A DNA stretch of 64,000 nt from Streptomyces cirratus (GTDB taxonomy: Bacteria > Actinomycetota > Actinomycetes > Streptomycetales > Streptomycetaceae), in assembly GCF_014650775.1 (NCBI RefSeq), contig NZ_BMVP01000007.1:1-64000 (forward strand), written 5' to 3'. Numbering within the stretch: position 1 is the first letter of the stretch; each line of letters opens with the position of its first letter. The notes beneath the pieces were generated by a model. That model worked only from the letters and a program-made list of their open reading frames with translations. It was not told the origin of the DNA and searched no databases. Shown here in pieces: positions 25,013 to 31,874 of this stretch. Made by a program: the position numbers and the translations under genes.

Positions 25013-27172
25013 TTAGCCGTTGCGCTTCCAGCGGGGCTTGTCGTCACGACGGCCGCCGAAGGAACCGGTGGAACCGGAGCCGGAGGGGCGGTTGTCGTCG
25101 CGGCGGCCGTAGGGGCGGTCGCCACCACCGGAGCGGAAGCCACCGGAGGGACGGTCGTCACGACGGAAACCACCGGACGGACGGTCGTCGCGGCGGAAGC
25201 CGCCACGGTCGCCACCGCGGTCGTCACGGTTGAAGCCACCGGAGGGACGGTCGTCGCGGCGGAAACCACCGGACGGACGGTCACCACCGGAACGGAAGCC
25301 ACCCGACGGACGGTCATCACGACGGAAGCCACCACGGTCACCGCCACGGTCGCCACCGCGGTCGTCACGGTTGAAGCCACCGGAGGGACGGTCGTCGCGG
25401 CGGAAACCACCGGACGGACGGTCACCACCAGAGCGGAAGCCACCCGACGGGCGGTCGTCGCGGCGGAAGCCACCACGGTCACCGCCACGCTCGCCACCGC
25501 GGTCGTCGCGACGGTTGTCGCGGCGCTCGTAGTTGCCACGCTCGTCACGGCTCTGGAACGCCGGGCGCTCCTCGACGACCGGCTCGGCCGCGACGGCGGC
25601 CGCGACCTCGGCGACGGCGGCCTCGGCCACCTCGGCGACAGCAGCCTCCGGGTCCTCGCCGCGCTCACGGGCGGAACGGGCGACGAGGCGGTCGGCCTCC
25701 TCGCGCAGCTCGGCGGCGCGACGGGTCGCGCGCTCCAGCTGCTTGGTGAGGTCGGCGACCTCGCGCTCGGCCTGCTTGGCAGCGTTGTTCGCGGAGTCGG
25801 CCTGGACCTGCGTCAGCGAACGCGCACCGGTGATCTCGGCGACCTCGGGGTCGAAGGCACCGACGCCCTGGACGATGTGGCGCGAGGCGTCGACGCCCGC
25901 GTCCTCCATCAGGCGGAAGATCTGGCGGCGCTGGTGCGGGAGCGCCAGCGACACGACGACACCGGACTTGCCGGCGCGGGCGGTACGGCCCGAGCGGTGC
26001 AGGTAGTCCTTGTGGTCACCGGCCGGGTCCACGTTCAGGACCAGGTCGATGCCGTCGACGTGGATGCCGCGGGCGGCGACGTCGGTGGCGACGAGCGCGT
26101 TGACGTAGCCGTCCTTGAAGTCGGCGAGGACGCGGGTACGGGCGCCCTGCGTCATGCCGCCGTGCAGCGCGTCGGCCTTCACGCCGGACTCGATGAGCTG
26201 CTCGGCGATGCGGTCGGCGCCCAGCTGGGTGCGGACGAAGATGATGGTGCGGCCCTTGCGGGCGGCGATGGCGGCCGTGACCGGCGCCTTGTCCTTCGGC
26301 TTCACGACGAGTACGTGGTGCGTCATGGTCGTGACGTTGCCCTGGGCGCTGTCGACCTCGTGCGTGACGGGGTTGGACAGGTAGCGCTTGACCAGGGTGC
26401 CGATCTCGTTCTCCATGGTGGCGGAGAAGAGCATGCGCTGGCCGCCGCCGGGGATCTGGTCGAGCAGCTCGGTGACCTCGGGCAGGAAGCCCAGGTCGGC
26501 CATCTGGTCGGCCTCGTCGAGGACCGCGATCTTGACGTTCTCCAGGGAGCAGGCGCCGCGGTTGATGATGTCGCGCAGACGGCCGGGCGTGGCGACGAGG
26601 ACGTCGACACCGCGCTCCAGGGCGTAGATCTGGTTGCCCATGGAGGTACCGCCACAGACGACCTTCATCTTGAGGCCGAGGACGTCGCCGTAGGGCTGGA
26701 GGGCGTCCGCGACCTGCATCGCGAGCTCACGCGTCGGCGTGAGGATGATCGCGCGGGGCTTCTTCTTCTCGGTGTGCCCGCCGGCCAGCGAGGCCAGGGT
26801 CGGCAGACCGAAGGAGAGGGTCTTGCCGGAGCCGGTGCGGCCACGGCCGAGGATGTCCTTGCCGGCCAGGGCGTCCGGGATGGTCGCGGCCTGGATCGGG
26901 AAGGGGGCGGTGACACCGTTCTGGGCGAGCTTGCGCACGATGCCCTCGGGCAGACCGAGGTCGCCGAAGGTGATGCCGGGCTCGGCGTCGGCCTCGTCGG
27001 AGGCGGTGTCGGTGGACTGGTCGGTCGTCACATCAGCCTCAAGAGCCTCGATGATGTCGTTCGCCTCGGCGGCCTCGATGGCCTCGGTGACCACAAGGGC
27101 CTCAACGGCGTCGACGATCTCGTTGGAGTCGTTCTCGGGCATGACGGCACGGTCAGAACTGGAAATGGACAT
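25013..27172 (-). CDS. DEAD-box RNA helicase with RGG-like repeat tail
   Basis: A 719-aa ATP-dependent RNA helicase. After an acidic N-terminus (about residues 1-65) come the Q motif (GITFGDLGLPEG), motif I GRGRTGSGKT, PTRELAMQ, DEAD box VLDEADQM, SAT (LFSATMENE), VATDVAARGIH and HRSGRTARAGK, ending near residue 440. A Glu/Ala-rich helical segment leads to a C-terminal tail of about 170 residues made of repeats such as RRDDRPSGGF and DRGGDRGG. The tail is basic, disordered and RNA-binding in character. DEAD helicases with such tails act in ribosome assembly, RNA decay and cold adaptation. The encoding DNA contains a nearly exact 141-bp tandem duplication, so tail length may vary between strains. 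Confidence 0.9.
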   Translation of the reverse strand: MSISSSDRAVMPENDSNEIVDAVEALVVTEAIEAAEANDIIEALEADVTTDQSTDTASDEADAEPGITFGDLGLPEGIVRKLAQNGVTAPFPIQAATIPDALAGKDILGRGRTGSGKTLSFGLPTLASLAGGHTEKKKPRAIILTPTRELAMQVADALQPYGDVLGLKMKVVCGGTSMGNQIYALERGVDVLVATPGRLRDIINRGACSLENVKIAVLDEADQMADLGFLPEVTELLDQIPGGGQRMLFSATMENEIGTLVKRYLSNPVTHEVDSAQGNVTTMTHHVLVVKPKDKAPVTAAIAARKGRTIIFVRTQLGADRIAEQLIESGVKADALHGGMTQGARTRVLADFKDGYVNALVATDVAARGIHVDGIDLVLNVDPAGDHKDYLHRSGRTARAGKSGVVVSLALPHQRRQIFRLMEDAGVDASRHIVQGVGAFDPEVAEITGARSLTQVQADSANNAAKQAEREVADLTKQLERATRRAAELREEADRLVARSARERGEDPEAAVAEVAEAAVAEVAAAVAAEPVVEERPAFQSRDERGNYERRDNRRDDRGGERGGDRGGFRRDDRPSGGFRSGGDRPSGGFRRDDRPSGGFNRDDRGGDRGGDRGGFRRDDRPSGGFRSGGDRPSGGFRRDDRPSGGFNRDDRGGDRGGFRRDDRPSGGFRRDDRPSGGFRSGGGDRPYGRRDDNRPSGSGSTGSFGGRRDDKPRWKRNG
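25204..25500. repeat. 141-bp tandem duplication within the helicase tail
   Basis: The block starting GCCACCGCGGTCGTCACGG at 25211 recurs at 25352 with only a few substitutions over its length. The 141-base period equals 47 codons and keeps the frame, duplicating a run of RRDDRPSGGF-type peptide repeats. Shorter related units continue on both sides. Confidence 0.8.
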
Positions 27173-27419
27173 GCGAAATGCGAAACCTTCCGGAGTCTCG
27201 GCACGCGCCCAAACTCCGTGAATCGCAAATCGACCGCCTCAATGCGGTCAGCCACGGCTAGGGAGAGTACGCGCCACACGGCGCTCTTCGGATTCGGCGC
27301 CGGGCAATGGGATCAAACGATCTATAACCATACGCACCCTCCCCGGGGTCTGGCAAGTTTCTCCCGCAGAAAGGTTCTGACCTGCGGCGATGCCCTGGGG
27401 CTGAGTGCTGTCGGCCGGG

Positions 27420-27992
27420 CTACTGCGCCGTCGGCGGGCTCGGCTCGGGCTGCGGGGAGCTCGGGGGCGTCGGAGTGGGTTCCGTCACAGGCGGGGAGCT
27501 GGGCGACGGCGTGGGCGGCGTGACGACGGGCCCGCCGGAGCCCGACCCGGATCCGGAACCGGACCCCGAACCGGACCCCGACCCCGAGCCGCCCGTACCG
27601 GAACCGCCGCCGGCACCCGACCCGCCCCCCGACGGCACCTGCGAGCCCTGGCCGCCCGCTCCGCCACCCGGCCCGGCCGACGGCGAGGGGACCCCGGGCC
27701 GGCCCGCCGGCGCGCCCGGGCTCGGGGAGGCCCCGGCCCCGCCGGCCGCCTTCCCCGGCTCCCCGGGCTTGCCCGGCGCGTTGCCGGCCGCGTCCTTCGT
27801 GCCGTGGCCGTCGCTGTGCACCCCTGAGCCCCGCCCGGTGGTGGCGCCCCCGACTGCGGCGGCGCCCTTGCCGCCCACCGAGGAGGAGGGACCGGGCTTG
27901 GCGGCGTCCTCGCCGACGCTCATGCAGCCGGCCGACGCCGCGACCGCGAGCGCGGCGGCGGCCAGTCGGAGGGAAGCGGACAACTGGCGCAC
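27420..27992 (-). CDS. Secreted lipoprotein with Ser/Gly/Pro low-complexity body
   Basis: A 190-aa predicted lipoprotein. The signal peptide (residues 1-22) ends in the lipobox ASAG-C, so the mature protein would be anchored at Cys23 on the outer face of the membrane. The body has no recognisable domain: it is rich in Gly, Ser and Pro, with an uninterrupted Gly-Ser dipeptide run and a Thr/Pro/Ser tail, resembling a cell-wall-spanning spacer. The GTG at 27992 follows GGAGGTGCC. It is codirectional with and downstream of crcB. The function is unknown. Confidence 0.75.
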   Translation of the reverse strand: MRQLSASLRLAAAALAVAASAGCMSVGEDAAKPGPSSSVGGKGAAAVGGATTGRGSGVHSDGHGTKDAAGNAPGKPGEPGKAAGGAGASPSPGAPAGRPGVPSPSAGPGGGAGGQGSQVPSGGGSGAGGGSGTGGSGSGSGSGSGSGSGSGSGGPVVTPPTPSPSSPPVTEPTPTPPSSPQPEPSPPTAQ

Positions 27993-28081
27993 GGGGGCAC
28001 CTCCGTAAGGGGACGGGGAGCACGGCCCGCACCTGGCGGGTCAATGTGCCCAACTCCCTTTACCCCGTAAGAGACACGCCC

Positions 28082-28456
28082 TCAGGCGAACAGCGCTCGC
28101 GCGACATGCGTCCCAAGATGTACGGAGCCCAGCCCGAGCAGCACCGAGGCCACCACGTTCGCGGCGGCCTGGAACTTCCGGCCGCGCTCGGCCAGCCGCA
28201 GCGTCTCGTAGGAGAACGTCGAGTACGTGCTGAGCGCCCCGCACAGCCCCGTCCCGAACAGCAGGCCGAGCCGCGAGGAGGCCGCCCCGGCCAGCAGGGC
28301 CCCGGTCAGCAGCCCAAGCGCCAGACAGGCGGCGGCGTTCACGACGAAGGTGCCCCAGGGGAAGAGGGAGTCGTGCCGGGCCTGCACCGCCCGGTCGGTC
28401 AGGTACCGCAGCGGCGCCCCGACCACCGCTCCCGCGATCACGAGCAGCCAGTTCAC
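28082..28456 (-). CDS. crcB: Fluoride channel subunit CrcB/Fluc (second copy)
   Basis: A 124-aa, four-helix membrane protein of the Fluc/CrcB fluoride exporter family. The conserved Asn in helix 2 (FVVNAAACLALG) and the helix-3 break GALSTYSTFSYE are present. Fluc channels are dual-topology dimers, and two adjacent different copies usually form an antiparallel heterodimer. The GTG at 28456 overlaps the stop codon of the upstream crcB copy by 4 bases, so translation is probably coupled. Confidence 0.88.
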   Translation of the reverse strand: MNWLLVIAGAVVGAPLRYLTDRAVQARHDSLFPWGTFVVNAAACLALGLLTGALLAGAASSRLGLLFGTGLCGALSTYSTFSYETLRLAERGRKFQAAANVVASVLLGLGSVHLGTHVARALFA

Positions 28457-28929
28457 CCGCACCGCCGCCGCAGCGCCAGCCGGGTCACGGACGCCGCCGC
28501 CCAGACCGCTCCCAGCGCGGCGGCCACCGTCAATACGGCGTACCCGAGCGCGGCGGGCGCCTCCCCCTCGTCCAGCAGCCGCGAGAAGTCGGCCGCGTAG
28601 GTGGAGAAGGTGGTGAAGCCGCCCAGCACGCCCGCCCCCGCGAAGGGCCGTACCAACGGGTGCGGCGCCGTCCGGCCGCCCTCGCCGATCAGCACCATCA
28701 GCACGCCGATCAGCGCGCAGCCCGCCACGTTGGTCCAGAAGGTCGCCCACGGGAAGGCGCCGTGGCCGGCCGGCCACAGCAGGGAGAGCCCGTAGCGCGC
28801 CGAGGCGCCCACGGCCCCGCCCGCCGCCACGGCCGCGAGCACCCGCCCCTGCGGCTCGGTGCGCTGCTCCGGCACATGGAGGTCGACATCCGGGTCGATC
28901 GCCTCGGCGCCGGGGACCGGCCGGGTCAT
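28453..28929 (-). CDS. crcB: Fluoride channel subunit CrcB/Fluc (first copy)
   Basis: A 158-aa member of the same family with a roughly 35-residue acidic N-terminal extension (PDVDLHVPEQRTEPQ). Family hallmarks are the Asn-containing helix (FWTNVAGCALIG) and GVLGGFTTFSTYAADF, the phenylalanine/threonine break lining the fluoride path. The ATG at 28929 overlaps the stop of the zincin gene upstream (ATGA), and its own stop overlaps the next crcB start, making a three-gene coupled unit. No fluoride riboswitch was recognised upstream of the unit. Confidence 0.88.
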   Translation of the reverse strand: MTRPVPGAEAIDPDVDLHVPEQRTEPQGRVLAAVAAGGAVGASARYGLSLLWPAGHGAFPWATFWTNVAGCALIGVLMVLIGEGGRTAPHPLVRPFAGAGVLGGFTTFSTYAADFSRLLDEGEAPAALGYAVLTVAAALGAVWAAASVTRLALRRRCG

Positions 28930-29276
28930 CCGTAGCCCAGGTCGTGGAGCCGCTCGTCGTCGATCCCGAAGTGGTGGGCGATCTCGTGCACGACCGTGAC
29001 CTCCGTCTCCGCCACCACGCTCTCCCGGTCCTCGCACATGCGCAAGGTGGGGTTGCGGTAGATGGTGATCCGGTCCGGGAGGACCCCGGCGTACCACTCG
29101 CCGCGGTCGGTCAGGGGGGTGCCCTCGTAGAGACCGAGCAGCTCCGGGTCCTGCGCGGGCGGCTCGTCCTCCACGAAGACCGCCACGTTGTCCATCAGTC
29201 GGGTGAGCTCGGGAGGGATCCGGTCCAGGGCCTCTGCGACGAGTTCCTCGAACTCCTCGCGCGTCATCTCCAGCAC
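28926..29276 (-). CDS. Small zincin-like metallopeptidase (DUF1025 type)
   Basis: A 116-aa protein of the minimal gluzincin family with the zinc-binding motif HEIAHHFGID (His97, Glu98, His101). It lacks a signal peptide and is presumed cytoplasmic; its substrate is unknown. The GTG at 29276 (start MLEMTREEFEELV) was chosen because GGAGGG lies 11 bases upstream and matches the usual N-terminus of actinobacterial relatives as remembered. The ATG at 29267 is an alternative. Its stop overlaps the start of the first crcB gene, so it is the first gene of that unit. Confidence 0.85.
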   Translation of the reverse strand: MLEMTREEFEELVAEALDRIPPELTRLMDNVAVFVEDEPPAQDPELLGLYEGTPLTDRGEWYAGVLPDRITIYRNPTLRMCEDRESVVAETEVTVVHEIAHHFGIDDERLHDLGYG

Positions 29277-29314
29277 CAGGTCATTGTCCCTCCGGGACAC
29301 CCGCGGAAACCGTT

Positions 29315-29344
29315 TTGGCGATAGGTCCCGACATCCCATATGCT
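29315..29344 (+). promoter_or_regulatory. Candidate promoter of the tRNA-Glu/Asp/Phe cluster
   Basis: TTGGCG (29315-29320), an 18-base spacer and TATGCT (29339-29344) form a vegetative-type promoter about 44 bases before tRNA-Glu. It overlaps the 5' leader of the divergent zincin gene. Confidence 0.55.
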
Positions 29345-29387
29345 TCTCACGTCCCCGACGCGCTGAAAAGTGCCCGGCGGGCCTTTA

Positions 29388-29460
29388 GCCCTCATCGTCT
29401 AGTGGCCCAGGACGCCGCCCTTTCAAGGCGGTAGCACGGGTTCGAATCCCGTTGGGGGTA
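29388..29460 (+). tRNA. tRNA-Glu (TTC)
   Basis: A 73-nt cloverleaf: acceptor GCCCTCA/TGGGGGT, anticodon loop CTTTCAA (anticodon TTC), T loop TTCGAAT. CCA is not encoded. It is first in a three-tRNA cluster. Confidence 0.93.
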
Positions 29461-29498
29461 CGCAACACCATGTGCAAGACTTGTTCTTGCACAAACCA

Positions 29499-29572
29499 GG
29501 TCCTGTGGAGCAGTTGGTTAGCTCGCCACCCTGTCAAGGTGGAGGTCGCGGGTTCAAGTCCCGTCAGGATCG
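29499..29572 (+). tRNA. tRNA-Asp (GTC), copy 1
   Basis: A 74-nt cloverleaf with anticodon loop CTGTCAA (GTC). The acceptor is GGTCCTG/CAGGATC. It is identical to the second tRNA-Asp at 35880 except for a compensatory change of the 3:70 pair (T:A here, A:T there). Confidence 0.93.
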
Positions 29573-29594
29573 CTGAGGCTGGAAACAGTCTCGT

Positions 29595-29671
29595 GGCTGG
29601 GTAGCTCAGTTGGTACGAGCGATCGCCTGAAAAGCGATAGGTCGCCGGTTCGACCCCGGCCCCAGCCACCA
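29595..29671 (+). tRNA. tRNA-Phe (GAA), CCA encoded
   Basis: Acceptor GGCTGGG/CCCAGCC, anticodon loop CTGAAAA (GAA), T loop TTCGACC, discriminator A at 29668 followed directly by an encoded CCA (29669-29671). The other tRNA genes in this window whose 3' ends were inspected do not encode CCA. Confidence 0.93.
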
Positions 29672-29674
29672 CAC

Positions 29675-29705
29675 GGAAGGCCCCGTCCATCGGACGGGGC
29701 CTTCC
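29675..29705. terminator. Hairpin terminator after the tRNA cluster
   Basis: GGAAGGCCCCGTCC (29675-29688), loop ATC, GGACGGGGCCTTCC (29692-29705): a perfect 14-bp stem between the rightward tRNA cluster and the leftward ccdA-like gene, able to serve both. Confidence 0.82.
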
Positions 29706-29709
29706 TGCG

Positions 29710-30540
29710 TCACCCGGCCGTTTCCCGGGCCTTGCGGTGCCACCGCGCCAACGCGGCCGCCGGTGCCGCTACGGCGACCAGCGCCAGCACCGCCCAGTCC
29801 GGTACGGCCCGCGCCACCGACTGGACCCACCGCTCGACGGCGAACGAGTCGTCCACGTCCAGCAGCCCGGGCAGCGCGCTCGCCCCGTCGTACAGCAGGA
29901 ACAGCGCGCCCAGGGTGATGAAGAACAGCCCGGACAGCAGCGAGGTGGTGTGCAGCCGGAGCCGGCCGGCCCGGACGGTCCGCCCGCGCAGCCAGCGCCG
30001 CCGGCCCAAGTCGAAGCGCTCCCACAGCAGCGCCAGCAGGAACAGCGGTACGGCCATCCCCAGCGCGTACACCGCCAGCAGCAGCCCGCCGTAGACGGGG
30101 CTGCCGCTGACCGCCGCCACCGTCAGCACGCTGCCCAGGATCGGCCCGGCGCAGAACCCGGCCAGCCCGTAGAGAGCGCCCAGCGCGTACACCGACAGGG
30201 CGGTGGTCGGACGGATCCGCCCCGAGAGTTCCGCGGCCCGCTTGGAGGCGAAGCCGAGGCCCAGGATCTGGGCCAGGCCGAGCGCGATGATCAGCCAGCC
30301 GCCCGCCAGGACGAGTCCGTCGCGGTGGCCGTGGAAGAACCGGCCCGCGTACGAACCGGCGGCGCCCAGCGGTACGAGGGTGCTCGCGAGGCCCGCGTAG
30401 AAGATCCCGGTCCGGGCCAGCAGCCGGGAGGCGGAGTCGATCGAGTACGCGAAGAAGGCGGGCAGCAGCAGCGCACTGCACGGGCTGAGCAGCGCCAGCA
30501 GGCCGCCCAGGAGGGCGGCGAGGTATCCGATGCCGTTCAC
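29710..30540 (-). CDS. CcdA-family thiol:disulfide transmembrane protein
   Basis: A 276-aa membrane protein with six to seven helices, resembling the CcdA/DsbD membrane domain that moves reducing equivalents across the membrane. The characteristic LLSPCSALLLPAFFAY in helix 1 and GFCAGPILGSVLTV in helix 4 supply the paired cysteines. The GTG at 30540 overlaps the stop codon of the DsbA-like gene (GTGA), so the two are co-translated. The pair probably forms an extracytoplasmic thiol redox module for cytochrome c maturation or for folding of exported proteins. Confidence 0.83.
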   Translation of the reverse strand: MNGIGYLAALLGGLLALLSPCSALLLPAFFAYSIDSASRLLARTGIFYAGLASTLVPLGAAGSYAGRFFHGHRDGLVLAGGWLIIALGLAQILGLGFASKRAAELSGRIRPTTALSVYALGALYGLAGFCAGPILGSVLTVAAVSGSPVYGGLLLAVYALGMAVPLFLLALLWERFDLGRRRWLRGRTVRAGRLRLHTTSLLSGLFFITLGALFLLYDGASALPGLLDVDDSFAVERWVQSVARAVPDWAVLALVAVAAPAAALARWHRKARETAG

Positions 30541-31256
30541 TTCGAGGCCTGGGCCCGGGCCTTGGCGCGGGCGATGGCGGCTTCGAAGGCGCCGAGCGGC
30601 TGGGCGCCGGCCAGGGGTTGTCCGTTGACCAGGAACGACGGGGTGGAGGCGACCCCGATGCGGTAGCCCTCCTCCTGGTCCTTGCGCAGGGCGGCCAGGG
30701 CGTCCGCGCCGGCCATGTCCTGCCGGAACCGGTCGAGGTCGGGTACCCCGGCGGCCCGTGCCAGCTCGGTCAGGCGTTCCTCGCCGAAGCCCTTCTCCTT
30801 GGCCCCTTCGGCGTACGCGGCCGCGTGGAACTGGGCGAACCGGTCCTGCCGGCCCGCGGCCCAGGCGGCTTTCGCAGCGGCCTCGGATTCGGCACCGAAG
30901 ATCGGGAAGTTGCGCCACTCGATGCGCAGGGTGCCGTCATCCACGTACTTGCGCATCAGCGCGGGTTCGGTGTCGCGGGCGAACTTGCCGCAGTAGCCGC
31001 ACTTGAAGTCGGAGTACTCGATCAGCACCACGGGGGCGTCGGCGCGCCCGGCGGCCAGCTTGTCGCCGGGGTCGCGGCGGGCGAGCGCCGCCAGCGGGTC
31101 GGGGGCCTCTGCGGCCTCGGGCGCGGCGGCCGCAGCGGGGGCGGCGGGCGCGTCCCGGTCCGCGGTGGCCTGCCAGGACACGACCCCGAGGGTGATCGCG
31201 GCGAGGGCGGTGGCGGCGGAGTACATCAGGGGCTTGCGGGAGGGGGCGGAAGGCAT
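30537..31256 (-). CDS. DsbA-like thioredoxin-fold oxidoreductase, membrane-anchored
   Basis: A 239-aa protein with an N-terminal signal anchor (MYSAATALAAITLGVVSW) and an extracytoplasmic DsbA/DSBA-like thioredoxin fold (about 65-235). The active-site CGYC is at Cys86/Cys89 in YSDFKCGYCGKF, and the cis-proline loop is GVASTPSFLVNG. It is predicted to make or isomerise disulfides in exported proteins. The ATG at 31256 follows CGGAG by 8 bases. It is translationally coupled to the downstream ccdA-like gene. Confidence 0.88.
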   Translation of the reverse strand: MPSAPSRKPLMYSAATALAAITLGVVSWQATADRDAPAAPAAAAAPEAAEAPDPLAALARRDPGDKLAAGRADAPVVLIEYSDFKCGYCGKFARDTEPALMRKYVDDGTLRIEWRNFPIFGAESEAAAKAAWAAGRQDRFAQFHAAAYAEGAKEKGFGEERLTELARAAGVPDLDRFRQDMAGADALAALRKDQEEGYRIGVASTPSFLVNGQPLAGAQPLGAFEAAIARAKARAQASK

Positions 31257-31315
31257 ACGGGTGCTCCGGAGCGGTGGTACGGGTGATGGGCGGGACCGGC
31301 GGGAGGGCCGGTCCG

Positions 31316-31756
31316 CTACACCCGCATCACGGACAGCTCCACCGGTCCCGGCGCGGGGCGGTCCGGTCCGCGCACGCGCACCCCGGCCGGCAGCGCCCGG
31401 CCGCCGGTGTCCGGCCCGGCCGGGAGCCGGACCGCCGGGGCGCAGGCGTGGTCGCGCCCGTCGCGCGGCGGCACGGCCGGGGCGCGGCCGTGGTCCCCGG
31501 CGCCGGGAGCGCAAGCCGGGCCCTGGCCCTGGCCCTCGTACGCCACCGCGGCGGCCTCGGCGAGGGCGGACGGGGTACGGGCCACCGACGCGCCGGAAGC
31601 GGTACGGGCCGCAGGAACCGCGAGGCGCGGGCCCGGCCCCGGGCCCGCAGAGGCCGGGGAGCCCTCGGGACCCGCCGAAGCTCCCGGGACCGTCGCCGCC
31701 AGCAGCACCGCGAGGACGGCGCCGAGCAGCCACCACACTCCACGGGCGCGGGACAT
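31316..31756 (-). CDS. Small secreted protein of unknown function
   Basis: A 146-aa protein with an N-terminal signal peptide (GVWWLLGAVLAVLLAATVPGASA, cleavage near residue 28) and an Ala/Pro/Gly-rich mature part containing two cysteines (PACAPGA and HACAPAV). No domain is recognised. The ATG at 31756 has GAGAGG upstream. It precedes the dsbA-like gene by 59 bases on the same strand, so it may be the first gene of that unit; two cysteines in an exported protein would fit a thiol-redox context. Confidence 0.6.
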   Translation of the reverse strand: MSRARGVWWLLGAVLAVLLAATVPGASAGPEGSPASAGPGPGPRLAVPAARTASGASVARTPSALAEAAAVAYEGQGQGPACAPGAGDHGRAPAVPPRDGRDHACAPAVRLPAGPDTGGRALPAGVRVRGPDRPAPGPVELSVMRV

Positions 31757-31874
31757 GGCGGGCCTCTCACTCGCGGGACGGTGGGTTTAAGGTGATCTCG
31801 TCCCGAAATGGTACGGGTAGGTGCGACAAATGCGTTCGCCACCCGACCCTCCCGGGTGAGATCCTCGATCAGGT

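Noticed and set aside
25204..25500. CRISPR-like repeats
   Set aside because: The repeats are in-frame coding units of a helicase tail with 141-bp periodicity and no spacers.
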